From the IMG/VR virus record IMGVR_UViG_3300044946_000030, positions 1-44,342 of that record: a stretch of DNA of 44,342 nucleotides, one strand, 5' to 3'. The position numbers and the translations under genes are program-made. Numbering within the stretch: position 1 is the first letter of the stretch; each line of letters starts with the position of its first letter. The notes below the pieces were generated by a model. That model saw only the letters and a program-made list of their open reading frames with translations. It did not search any database and was not told where the DNA came from. This DNA is from a virus. This document shows, one piece after another, positions 8,701 to 16,177 of the stretch.

Positions 8701-8779
8701 GATTGTTTTTCCTACGGTTAATCCCGCATCGCAATTCAATTTACCCTTGCAGCCCGGTTATTATATTCGCGCATTATGA
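5729..8779 (+). CDS. large tail fibre/adhesin with Sec signal peptide and collar domain
   Basis: A 1016-residue protein starting at GTG 5729, overlapping the previous stop by four bases. Residues 1-19 form a textbook Sec signal peptide (KKK, a Leu-rich core, TALAD cleavage site), which is unusual for a virion fibre. The body is Ser/Thr/Gly beta-rich with three copies of a LQxGATFYVSSAAV-like unit near residues 42, 273 and 447. Around residues 611-655 is a phage tail-collar-like segment (FATGTILQ..PAGGTWLACDG..YPALYNAIG). The C-terminal 350 residues contain repeated WDGTDWN/SIDGKVWRN text reminiscent of Asp-box beta-propellers, a likely receptor-binding tip. A collagen-like GPTGPQG appears near 237. 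Confidence 0.7.
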   Translation: MKKKLLSLILLLLPVTALADTLGTLNNNASVELSTQAVQIQSSLQTGATVFITSGTVASYLADQALTNGGCVQAGPNGQFTTPTSNACGTGSGGGAASTTTAYGLLYTSSSSVTQTLISTTPVVLNAFQNTGASYQTVLSTTASSIIVSTGGVFYVWANILSTGTGTYNQYFSIGINGSPTAYTCQDTPSARCVLTSIVSLSAGSTVQIYTNTSLVGQATCTITDAQFGLTTITGPTGPQGLSNFISAGYAISAVANGSTTTVSLLGNSTNYIQNSSSLQSNTTFYVSSAAVKGPFMVIGSTNATPTTIEGPFGSSTTAGPNNYSFILGNYGSHAAGTDVSLGLYQYSSFGGGTWTPFGSIECIKQSDNYLNDGSDLVFRVYSGGAGSTEALRLSGSTTNGVGPTVKLGGALYTNGSSGTFGYVLQSNGANVAPSWVVNSPGSNNFILLQSTLQAGATFYVSSAAVAGNLTIGTLTGNTWNGTLGTLTPTISMLAEGVTMSDGGATFLQSQVGSGNVTTLASAGGGTVLTLNENSPSTFNGSSSLGLYMVNQPFGWSDSNAKVSYIQNPTGYISTYTLTLPIQLGTPGQVLEQINSTGTLSFVSSAGAGVSFATGTILQTPSAPAGGTWLACDGSVQSTATYPALYNAIGQTYMNFTSTFPASTNTVSAASIPVWLGNSNWLVTSANGTAVWWGSTGTWLTQTSVGSGLSALSVNLAVGYALGYTNTTAAALTASLTSINFVGNTLPSAPGSFQKVIAPGNANTAVFLYCVTGSQTVYTMTKGGTTWASTASALPKTGTPGAIWWDGTDWNILMTNGVLEQTSLVSGTANWTVAYSSTSILALYAPIMNNQQNAEVGSFDNAPNVVLAPFSSGNSIVSSNSLLTSTQYPQSFVTYQSPTSVFWNGYVYVAIVAFNSSTAVNNVVPQYINSTIYTSIDGKVWRNATTGIFMCPAAQFTGTTTNTLTANTTTGAFLMLGENAGGPSPGGTNLMIVFPTVNPASQFNLPLQPGYYIRAL

Positions 8780-9735
8780 AGAAATTAATTACTTTTTTTT
8801 CGTTGCTGCTTTTTGGAACTTTAGGATGGGCTGGCAGTCCAAAAAACTTTAGCCAAATTACGCTCGATAACGGTGTTTCAATCTCGACTAATCCTCCTTC
8901 AGGCGGAATGGCGGTTTCGTCGTCAATGACGGTGAACGGTGCGATTGTTGTAAACAGCGGTCCAGGTAATGCTTCTACTCTTGCGCTAACCATCGGTTCA
9001 AATCTGACATCTGGTTTTTTCGTTCCTGCAACGGGTTTAATAAGCCTTGCACTAAATGGTGGGCAAGTTATTGCTTTTACGACAGCAGGATTTGTCTGTA
9101 ATGGTGTGGCTTATTCTACGTTCACTCCTACGATTCATACTTTTCTTTCGGGCAGCGGAACATATACAACGCCAACAGGAGTTCAATGGATAAAAGTTAG
9201 AGCCTGTGGTGGCGGAGGCGGAGGAGGAGGTTCAGGAACCTCTGCAACACTTGGAGGTATTGGTGGTGCTACATTCTTTGGTTTGAATTTAACTACGGCT
9301 ACAGCCGGTAATGGTGGATCGACAGGAACACAAACAGCCGGTGCGGGAATTTCAGTTGGAGGCGATCTTAATTGGGGAAGCCCATTAGCTCAAGGTGCTG
9401 GCGCAAGTTTAGCCGATAATGGTGGATCTCCCGGTACGGGTTCGGTTCTTTTTAATGGTGCTGGAACCGCTGGAATTGCGGCAGTTGTAGGAAGTACAGC
9501 CACGGTTAATACAGGAGGCGGAGGAGGAGGCGGAGGCGGAGGAACTGGTCTGGCTTTTGGTGGAGGAGGAACAGCCGGTGGTTGTTTTGAGAAAACCATA
9601 GGTGCGCCAGCGGCATCATATCCTTATACCGTAGGTGCCGGTGGAACAGCAGGATTGCCAGGATCTACAGGTTTTGCCGGTGGTGGTGGGGCTGCTGGGA
9701 TTATTATTGTGGAAGAACATTATTCTGGTGGCTAA
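8776..9735 (+). CDS. glycine-rich adhesin with Sec signal peptide
   Basis: A 319-residue protein overlapping the preceding gene by ATGA. It has a signal peptide (MKKLITFFSLLLFGTLGWAG), a beta-rich N-terminal domain, then from about residue 122 a glycine-rich domain opening with TFLSGSGTYTTPTGVQWIKV and containing several runs of 8-10 glycines. It closes with GGAAGIIIVEEHY. This layout matches Gly-rich phage receptor-binding domains of the polyglycine-II sandwich type (as in S16-like gp38 adhesins). It probably acts with the preceding fibre at the cell surface or fibre tip. Why a virion adhesin should carry a signal peptide is unexplained. Confidence 0.65.
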   Translation: MKKLITFFSLLLFGTLGWAGSPKNFSQITLDNGVSISTNPPSGGMAVSSSMTVNGAIVVNSGPGNASTLALTIGSNLTSGFFVPATGLISLALNGGQVIAFTTAGFVCNGVAYSTFTPTIHTFLSGSGTYTTPTGVQWIKVRACGGGGGGGGSGTSATLGGIGGATFFGLNLTTATAGNGGSTGTQTAGAGISVGGDLNWGSPLAQGAGASLADNGGSPGTGSVLFNGAGTAGIAAVVGSTATVNTGGGGGGGGGGTGLAFGGGGTAGGCFEKTIGAPAASYPYTVGAGGTAGLPGSTGFAGGGGAAGIIIVEEHYSGG

Positions 9736-9765
9736 TTTGAACAAGATTTTGAAGGAGAATGATTA

Positions 9766-10158
9766 ATGAAGATATTAAAAGTTGCAATGCTTTTCGCTGG
9801 ACTTAGTTTTGTTTATTGCATTGTAAATGCTCAAGAGTTTTATGTTCCACAAGTTTCCTCGAATACGCAGACTTCAACGAATGCTCAGATAGTTCTCTCA
9901 ACGCCTACTGTTGCTACATCCATAAATTGTATTCAGCATTTGACCGTTGAAAGTCCTAACTCTACTACCGTTGATATTCTTTCGTTGGGTACGACTATCT
10001 ATTCGATTGTCACTTCAACAGGAGTTCCATTTGACACACAATGGGGTGCCGGTACTGCGTTATGCGGAAACAAGGGGCAGCAAATGACGATTGACGACAC
10101 TGGTGGAGGGGCTTATACCATCAGCATAGAATCATTCGTTACTGCAAGCGGTTATTAA
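9766..10158 (+). CDS. small exported protein, fibre-cassette paralog 1
   Basis: A 130-residue protein with an N-terminal signal peptide (MKILKVAMLFAGLSFVYCIV, predicted cleavage after VNA). The mature part is a single beta-rich domain containing NCIQHL near residue 47 and WGAGTALCGNKGQQMTI near residue 95. The same two-cysteine pattern recurs in the next gene, so the two are paralogs and the cysteines could form a disulfide after export. AAGGAG precedes ATG 9766. No enzyme motif is visible. Confidence 0.6.
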   Translation: MKILKVAMLFAGLSFVYCIVNAQEFYVPQVSSNTQTSTNAQIVLSTPTVATSINCIQHLTVESPNSTTVDILSLGTTIYSIVTSTGVPFDTQWGAGTALCGNKGQQMTIDDTGGGAYTISIESFVTASGY

Positions 10159-10202
10159 ATTTGGTGAGCAATCACCAACAAAGAAACAAAGGAGAATCAA
10201 AG

Positions 10203-10784
10203 ATGAAAAAGTCACTAATGGCGGTTGGCCTATTGTTTGGCCTGTTGTTTACCGTCGGAAAATCCTATGCCGGGATTCCTCTCACTAAAGATGCTGGACT
10301 TGATGGTACTTACGGACATGCCATTAATTTTAATCTTGGTGTATATGGAAGCACCAATCCGGCTAGTTCCACTAGTGGATCGATTGTGTTTGCCGTTGTT
10401 CAGGCAACTTATCAAGTTTCAAACAACGGTGGAACCTCCAGCACAAACGGCGGAACTAATGGTGTGTCAGTTGCCACTGTTACTGCTCGTACTTGCTTGG
10501 ACTATATTGAAGCCTCTTTGTCCACTGGAACGACCATTTATATTCTTGATGGCGGAACGACTGATTATACGATTTATGGATCAAATCTTATCTTGTATAG
10601 CGGTCAAACTGCGGTTGAATATAAGCACGTTTGGAATGCTGGCGAACCTTTTTGCGGAACGACCGGAAATACTTTGACAATTAGTATTCCTGCTCCTACC
10701 GTGAATACGGCTACTAATGCTGTCAACGCGGAAGGTTATACGATCTTCTCTGGTGCCGGACAAACTTACAATTCAGGTCAGTAA
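10203..10784 (+). CDS. exported protein, fibre-cassette paralog 2
   Basis: A 193-residue protein. ATG 10203 is chosen because AAAGGAG precedes it and it yields a clean signal peptide (MKKSLMAVGLLFGLLFTVGK, then SYAG). The C-terminal domain contains TCLDYIEASLSTGTTIYIL and WNAGEPFCGTTGNTLTI, matching the cysteine pair and WxAGxxxCGxxG motif of the preceding protein. An additional Asn/Gly-rich segment precedes that domain. Function unknown; the context suggests a cell-surface or fibre-associated role. Confidence 0.6.
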   Translation: MKKSLMAVGLLFGLLFTVGKSYAGIPLTKDAGLDGTYGHAINFNLGVYGSTNPASSTSGSIVFAVVQATYQVSNNGGTSSTNGGTNGVSVATVTARTCLDYIEASLSTGTTIYILDGGTTDYTIYGSNLILYSGQTAVEYKHVWNAGEPFCGTTGNTLTISIPAPTVNTATNAVNAEGYTIFSGAGQTYNSGQ

Positions 10785-10812
10785 AAACGGGTGTTCTGCC
10801 GGTTAAATTCTA

Positions 10813-11076
10813 ATGAATCCGAGTGATGAAACAGAACTTGCTGTACTAAAAAAGTCTTTTGAGGACTATGTTGCAAACTCAAAAGAGTGGCGAACACAGT
10901 TCGACAGCAAAATGGAACGGATAGAGAGAAATATAGAAATTCTAATGTTCCCCCCCAAAGTTGTTGCGTGGATCATTCGTGCAATAGCTTGGACAGTTGG
11001 TGTAGGAAGTGTTGGTGCGTTGGCTTCTTATGAACTGTATCAAAAACTAAGAGGTATACCGCATCAAGGAAATTAA
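10813..11076 (+). CDS. coiled-coil plus single-TM protein, holin candidate
   Basis: An 87-residue protein with a charged N-terminal coiled coil (ELAVLKKSFEDYV..SKMERIERNIEIL) and one hydrophobic segment at about 50-73 (VVAWIIRAIAWTVGVGSVGA), followed by a short basic tail. This resembles XhlA-type holin-associated proteins. The next gene, one base away, encodes the endolysin, so a holin or pinholin role is the best guess. There are no signs of a dual start. Confidence 0.5.
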   Translation: MNPSDETELAVLKKSFEDYVANSKEWRTQFDSKMERIERNIEILMFPPKVVAWIIRAIAWTVGVGSVGALASYELYQKLRGIPHQGN

Positions 11077-11077
11077 G

Positions 11078-11428
11078 GTGGCTATAGTTCTTAAGTATTT
11101 TAAACCCGATGAAGTAGCGAATTTGGATGACAATCTTTGCCTCATGCTCGATAAAGCTAGAGGTTTGGGTAATGCTCCTTATGTGATTACTTCTGGTTTT
11201 CGTACTGCTGCTCAGAATGAAGCCCTAACAGAATCCGTTAAAGACTCGTCGCATTTAACGGGAAATGCTGTTGATTTAAAGTGTGACGATTCAACGAGTA
11301 GATTCCTAATGCTAAAGGATTTAATTCAGGTTGGTTTTAATCGAATTGGCGTTTATGAGAATCATATTCATGTTGATAATTCCCCTTCTCTACCTCCAAA
11401 TGTTTGTTGGTATGTGATGGGATCATAA
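11078..11428 (+). CDS. M15-type peptidase, endolysin
   Basis: A 116-residue protein starting at GTG 11078 after AAGGAA. It shows the M15 zinc peptidase signature: SGFRTAAQNEAL, then SSHLTGNAVDL (SxHxxGxAxD, His59 and Asp66 as ligands) and HIHVD (His98). Such single-domain enzymes cut D-Ala-containing peptide bonds in peptidoglycan stems and serve as phage endolysins. It has no signal peptide, so it would need the upstream holin-like protein for release. Confidence 0.82.
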   Translation: MAIVLKYFKPDEVANLDDNLCLMLDKARGLGNAPYVITSGFRTAAQNEALTESVKDSSHLTGNAVDLKCDDSTSRFLMLKDLIQVGFNRIGVYENHIHVDNSPSLPPNVCWYVMGS

Positions 11429-11441
11429 ATGGAGAAATAAA

Positions 11442-11633
11442 ATGAATGCGATTGAAAGTGCGTTGGTTGCTGTTGTGTTGCCCGTCATTCGTCCTGCGTT
11501 GCTGGCCGAAGTGGCTACTCTTCAGCCTAAGTTCGCTGCTGCATTGGCTAAGACTAATCTGGACGCTGCTACTCAGGCTCAGGTGGTTACTGCTGTTCTT
11601 GCCGTTGTGAACGCTGAGATTGCCGCTTTGTAA
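11442..11633 (+). CDS. small Ala/Val-rich helical protein
   Basis: A 63-residue protein consisting of two amphipathic Ala/Val/Leu-rich helices separated by a short linker (TNLDAATQ). GGAGAAATAAA precedes ATG 11442. It is located directly after the endolysin. It could be a membrane-active lysis accessory or a small structural peptide; nothing in the sequence decides between these. Confidence 0.5.
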   Translation: MNAIESALVAVVLPVIRPALLAEVATLQPKFAAALAKTNLDAATQAQVVTAVLAVVNAEIAAL

Positions 11634-11641
11634 GAACTTAA

Positions 11642-12172
11642 ATGTTTCAGAACGGTGATATCGGACTGATATATAGTCCTGGGATTATCTCGTGGCTTGA
11701 GAACCTTTATGCCAACAAATACAAAGAGGGCAATATAAAGGCAAGCCACGGATTTTTCTTTAAAGATGAGAATCTTCTGTCCGAAGCGGAAGGTTTTTCT
11801 ATTCACGAAGTTTCGAGGTTTAAATACTTTCACGAAGATCCCAACATTAAAACGTGGATTTTTCGGTATTCGCATTTAACTTCTGAACAACTTGGTTTGA
11901 TGAACACTTATGTTACGGCTTCAGAAAACGGAGATGCGAGATATTCTTGGTCCGGTATATGGTCTTTTGCCGAATCATATTTTAACGGGAAAAGAACATT
12001 TGTCGATCCATCGGGAGAATTTTGCACAGACTATACTGGTCAAATAATTTCTGCTGCTCAACTGCCATATATTACCGCGCTAAAGCCGTGGGAAATAGAT
12101 CCGACTACGCAGCTTAATTACTTTCTAAGCGACCAAGCGAAACAAGATGGATGGATTCAGGTCTATCAATGA
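11642..12172 (+). CDS. putative permuted NlpC/P60-like (YiiX-type) hydrolase
   Basis: A 176-residue protein with GDIGLIYSPGIISWLENLY at the start, SHGFFF (candidate catalytic His), ALSEAEG-like LLSEAEGF and a later EFCTDYTGQII (candidate nucleophile Cys). The order GD..W, SH..., EA..., then C is that of permuted papain-fold peptidases of the YiiX/YebB group. It may trim peptidoglycan during entry or lysis, or act as a structural enzyme on the virion. The His and Cys assignments are by pattern only. Confidence 0.45.
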   Translation: MFQNGDIGLIYSPGIISWLENLYANKYKEGNIKASHGFFFKDENLLSEAEGFSIHEVSRFKYFHEDPNIKTWIFRYSHLTSEQLGLMNTYVTASENGDARYSWSGIWSFAESYFNGKRTFVDPSGEFCTDYTGQIISAAQLPYITALKPWEIDPTTQLNYFLSDQAKQDGWIQVYQ

Positions 12173-12375
12173 CAGTTTGGATAATAGATCCATTTCCGGT
12201 CGATCCTGAATTTCTCGATGTTCCTACACTGTTCGGGCTAAGACTGTTCGGGCAATATCTTTATGCCACCACTCCTAGTCTGAATGATATCTGGACCCAA
12301 GAGCCTCAGCAATCTGCTGTTTGGACTCCTTATGCTCCAAATCCCTCGACTGTTTGGGTTAATACTCCACAATGA
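12169..12375 (+). CDS. small Trp/Pro-rich protein
   Basis: A 68-residue protein starting at the ATGA overlap with the preceding gene and ending in an ATGA overlap with the following giant gene (12372). Composition is Pro/Trp/Tyr-rich, with repeated xxVWxxxP text (DIWTQEP, AVWTPYAP, TVWVNTP) at the C-terminus, suggesting a short repeated binding peptide. Tight coupling with the large tail gene suggests it contributes to the tail. Confidence 0.6.
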   Translation: MTVWIIDPFPVDPEFLDVPTLFGLRLFGQYLYATTPSLNDIWTQEPQQSAVWTPYAPNPSTVWVNTPQ

Positions 12376-15300
12376 ACAAACAAAAACTATCAATTCCTAC
12401 AGGAAAATTTGGGACTATAAAATCAAAATATCAGCCTGAATCCAATTCTGTCGGTAATGATGAATTCACGGCGGGAAGTAATAACTTTGTCACCAATAAT
12501 ACAGGTGCCATTGAAAAGCGTCCTGCTGATTCTATTTTTAGTGTTTCTCCTTTTACCAATCAGCCTACAGATCAGTACGAAGCCGTCTTTCCTAATGGTG
12601 TTCGTCATATGTTGGTGATGGATGGACCAACATTGAAATATTCTGCTGGAAATGGCTCCTATGCTTCAATGTCGCAAGTCTTTACCGCTGGTGCATCGAT
12701 GGAATATGCGCCTTATCAGGGAAGAATCTACCTAGATAACGGTATTGATGCGCCTATGGTGTATGATATTACTCCGAATTATGGTGGTGTGACTTATAGT
12801 GTGCCTCACTTAACGCTAATGGGGGCATTTGCTCCTACGACGGCACCAATAGTTCCGGCATCGGGAAGTTCTGGTGGTGCAATTCCTGACGGAACATATT
12901 TTTATACGATTACTTACGTTTATTACGGTGACGAAGAGTCCGATGCCGGGCTCACTTCAACCGCCGTAACCATTTCAAGTACGAATCAGACGGTTGCGCT
13001 CTCCAACATCCCCACTGGTGGAATCGGCGTTACGGCTAGAAATATTTATCGAGGAAATAATGGTTCTTTCCTGCTGGTGGGTACGCTTAATGACAATACC
13101 ACAACGACATTTACGGATACCGTCGCTGCCGGGACAACCCCTATTCCTACGCTAAATGGTTTGCCTCCCACGTTTAACTATATTACCAATGTTCTTTCTA
13201 GGAATTGGGTTATTTCTACTTCTACTCCGTATACGCTCTATTGGAGTTCTCCTGATTGGCCGGATATTTTCAATCCCAACAATTTTTTATTTTGCAATCC
13301 AAAGGACATTCTGAAAGGTGTTACTGCTTTCCAGAATTATCCTGTCGTTTTTAGCCAACATAGTTTCGGAACGATTCTTGGAAATACAGACAATACTTTT
13401 TATTACAACGAAATTAGTCCTACCGTAGGCTGTGTCGATAATCGTTCTATTCAAATTCGCACCATCGATGGTGTGCCTGTTCTTATTTGGCTATCGGATC
13501 ATGGTTACTATAAATTTGATGGAAGTTCAGCCACTTATATTTCCGATGATATTGAAGATTTGGTTAATTTTAATCTTCAACAAGTACAGTTTACAACCGG
13601 CGGTAACAGCCAAGCCACTGAAGCAGATTATGCTGGTGGTGTAAGCACACCCGGTATTAATTTAACCATAGATCCTAATGCCATTACGCTAAATAATCCT
13701 ACTCAGACATTTCAAATCGAGGCGGATTGGGAAAGCGGTGTTCTCACCAACATAGAAACGGCAGACGGTACCAATGAACTTAAAGTGCCGACAGCATTTA
13801 CTCCTGTCATTACAGCCGGTATGCTTGGCGGTCAGGCATTTATAGACGGAACAGATACTTATTTAGAATTGCCGGTTATTCCTCTCGAATCAGGACAAAC
13901 ACTAGGAAATCCTAGTGACTATACTGAATTTCGCACCAATACAGGTCCAGGAAGTCAGAACAACGGAACTTTAGGTTTTGCTTGGTCGATTACACCAACT
14001 TATACAGGGACTTTGGGAACGCTGACATTCAACTTTGGTGCTTCTGGTTTTTCTGGTGTGACGCAACCGACGTATACGGTTTATGTCTGGAATGATGCGC
14101 TTGGAAATCCTGGTGCCGCAATTTATACAGGATCAGCAACCAATATTAGCGGGAATACTCTTCCTAACAGCACTTCGGTAAGTGTCAATGTTGCTACATC
14201 TTTGACCGGAGGAACGAAATATTGGTTTGGCGTTCTAATCACATATCCAAGTTATGTAAATCCCATTATTAGTTTCAAGGAAGTTGAGTTTGATGGGGTA
14301 ACATCCCCAAAAGCCTATGACGGTGTTGGTGGTTCGTCTTTGTGGTCCTCTGTGAATACGGCCAATGGTGTTTTCGTGCCATACGGAATCCCTACAAACA
14401 CTGATACAGTTTCGTACACATATACACAAACGACAACATCAACGTCTGGAACATGGACCTCAAGTGTTTATGATAGCGGCAGCATTGGTTCGGCTATCGG
14501 ATATCAAGTTTCTTTAGCTGCTGTGGCCTATGCGACATTTACGACAGGAACGCTCTATTTAGACGCAAGCGATGATTCCACATTCAATACCGGAGTGACG
14601 ACACAGACATTCGTGCAGCCGGGAGAAACATCTTATAGTGTTACAACCACTAATTTGCGTTATTGGCGCTTTAGGTGGAGCATATCTTCAACAAATAATC
14701 TTTACACACCAACAGTCGGAATGCCGATTCTGACGTTTAATACAACTGGTACATGGATTTCACCAGCGATCAATTGCACTTCTGACGTAACGAGCTATGG
14801 CACACTAACTGCCGCCACCAACATTCCTTCAGGTACGAGCGTCGTCGTTACGGTCGCTACGAGTGCTGATGGAGTCACTTATTCCACTTATGGTCCATTC
14901 AGTAGTGCCGTGGTGCAGCCTTTTATCAAGGTTCAGATTGTTCTCGCAACGAATGCCGGTAATACCGTCACTCCTTACGTGTCTAGTCTGATTTTAACTT
15001 GGAATCTCACCAGCACTTTCACTAGCAGCATAATTAATGTCGGTCAAGTTCCTGCCGGATGGGGGATATTTCAAGACGACACTATGCTAAATGGTGGTAC
15101 GGCTCAATTCTATTTCCGTAGTGCAAGTACGTTTTTAGGAATGTCATCGGCTACATATTATGCCGTTTCAAATGGTTCATTTCCTTCCAGTAATGTTCTC
15201 CCTCTCCAATATTGTCAATGGAAAATAGTCTTTACGGCCAGTGTTAATGCTGTTCCCGTTGTTTCCGGTGTAACCGTTAATTGGTTTATCGGAAATAACA

Positions 15301-15920
15301 CCACACCAATAAGAACTGCTTCTCTATTTTACAACAAGACATATTATTGTTCAGCGGCAACATTAGGCAGCAGCACAAACAATGTTGTTGTTTCGTGGGA
15401 CTATGAGAATAAATGGAGAGTTTGGTATGGAGTTACCATCAATGCGATGGGACTATTTTTCAATCAGCCTTTCTATTCCGATGCTACAAGAAATAATGTC
15501 TATCAGTGGTTGATTCCTCTTCCTTCTAATGGTTCTGGACCATCTGTAATGATGGACGTTCGCACGAAAGCCTTTGATTTATCGAACATAAATGTTCTTA
15601 AAAATGTTCGTAGCTTGAGAATAACGGGATTGAATACGGGTACGACTATTCACGCTTATTATTCACCTGACCGTGGTGTGACTTTCGTAGAGATGTTGAA
15701 TGTTGATGGAGCATTGGGTTACACCACTTCTTTGACAGGAACTAAATTCAGCCAATATTTCGTTCCCGATTATTCGGGGCTTATTTCTGGTAATGCTCTT
15801 GTTTCAGGAAGCACAGTGATGTTTAGAGTGGTGAGCAGCGATAGTTATCCTTGCACTATCATCGGAATGGAACCTGTTATGTATGTTAGAAGCGGAAAAT
15901 ATTTGGAAGTTCAAGATTAA
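12372..15920 (+). CDS. giant tail protein, probable tail nozzle/hub
   Basis: An 1182-residue beta-rich protein without a signal peptide. The N-terminus reads DEFTAGSNNFVTNNTGAIEK followed by RPADSIF, similar to podovirus tail nozzle proteins where an acidic-aromatic strand precedes the statement GxLxKRPG. The next 350 residues suggest a beta-propeller (repeats of YxxxxLYWSSPDWPD type). The middle contains jelly-roll-like TYTVYVWNDALGNPGAAIYT, and the C-terminal third again resembles propeller blades. It likely forms the distal tail tube/needle. Four-base overlap with the upstream small gene indicates coupling. Confidence 0.6.
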   Translation: MNKQKLSIPTGKFGTIKSKYQPESNSVGNDEFTAGSNNFVTNNTGAIEKRPADSIFSVSPFTNQPTDQYEAVFPNGVRHMLVMDGPTLKYSAGNGSYASMSQVFTAGASMEYAPYQGRIYLDNGIDAPMVYDITPNYGGVTYSVPHLTLMGAFAPTTAPIVPASGSSGGAIPDGTYFYTITYVYYGDEESDAGLTSTAVTISSTNQTVALSNIPTGGIGVTARNIYRGNNGSFLLVGTLNDNTTTTFTDTVAAGTTPIPTLNGLPPTFNYITNVLSRNWVISTSTPYTLYWSSPDWPDIFNPNNFLFCNPKDILKGVTAFQNYPVVFSQHSFGTILGNTDNTFYYNEISPTVGCVDNRSIQIRTIDGVPVLIWLSDHGYYKFDGSSATYISDDIEDLVNFNLQQVQFTTGGNSQATEADYAGGVSTPGINLTIDPNAITLNNPTQTFQIEADWESGVLTNIETADGTNELKVPTAFTPVITAGMLGGQAFIDGTDTYLELPVIPLESGQTLGNPSDYTEFRTNTGPGSQNNGTLGFAWSITPTYTGTLGTLTFNFGASGFSGVTQPTYTVYVWNDALGNPGAAIYTGSATNISGNTLPNSTSVSVNVATSLTGGTKYWFGVLITYPSYVNPIISFKEVEFDGVTSPKAYDGVGGSSLWSSVNTANGVFVPYGIPTNTDTVSYTYTQTTTSTSGTWTSSVYDSGSIGSAIGYQVSLAAVAYATFTTGTLYLDASDDSTFNTGVTTQTFVQPGETSYSVTTTNLRYWRFRWSISSTNNLYTPTVGMPILTFNTTGTWISPAINCTSDVTSYGTLTAATNIPSGTSVVVTVATSADGVTYSTYGPFSSAVVQPFIKVQIVLATNAGNTVTPYVSSLILTWNLTSTFTSSIINVGQVPAGWGIFQDDTMLNGGTAQFYFRSASTFLGMSSATYYAVSNGSFPSSNVLPLQYCQWKIVFTASVNAVPVVSGVTVNWFIGNNTTPIRTASLFYNKTYYCSAATLGSSTNNVVVSWDYENKWRVWYGVTINAMGLFFNQPFYSDATRNNVYQWLIPLPSNGSGPSVMMDVRTKAFDLSNINVLKNVRSLRITGLNTGTTIHAYYSPDRGVTFVEMLNVDGALGYTTSLTGTKFSQYFVPDYSGLISGNALVSGSTVMFRVVSSDSYPCTIIGMEPVMYVRSGKYLEVQD

Positions 15921-15922
15921 AT

Positions 15923-16165
15923 ATGAGCATACAGCAACCAGGAAATTTAGCTCCCCCGATTCCTTCTGACCGTCTTACACTTGTTAATTTTACGGCCATT
16001 CTTCAAAGGTTATACGGAACGCTTTTTCAAGCGGCCCACAATCACACTATCGTTACGACTGTACCAACATCGAATGAAGGAAATGTTGGTGATATCTATA
16101 TTGTTCAAACAACCTCAAGCACTCATCTGTACGCGAAACTAGCTTCCGGTTGGACACAAGTTTAA
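15923..16165 (+). CDS. small tail-associated protein
   Basis: An 80-residue protein that begins two bases after the giant tail gene. It has a helix (LVNFTAILQRLYGTLFQAAH) and a C-terminal beta unit GNVGDIYIVQTTSSTHLYAK..GW, which resembles short collar/needle-tip domains found at the end of phage structural proteins. Probably a virion component; function not further defined. Confidence 0.55.
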   Translation: MSIQQPGNLAPPIPSDRLTLVNFTAILQRLYGTLFQAAHNHTIVTTVPTSNEGNVGDIYIVQTTSSTHLYAKLASGWTQV

Positions 16166-16177
16166 GGAGAAATAATC

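Noticed and set aside
9390-9599. Proline-rich frame on the - strand
   Set aside because: It is the antisense of glycine-rich codons; Pro runs mirror Gly runs.
10225-10677. 150-codon + strand frame inside the exported protein gene
   Set aside because: It overlaps a gene with a signal peptide and a strong ribosome site; composition is that of an out-of-frame reading.
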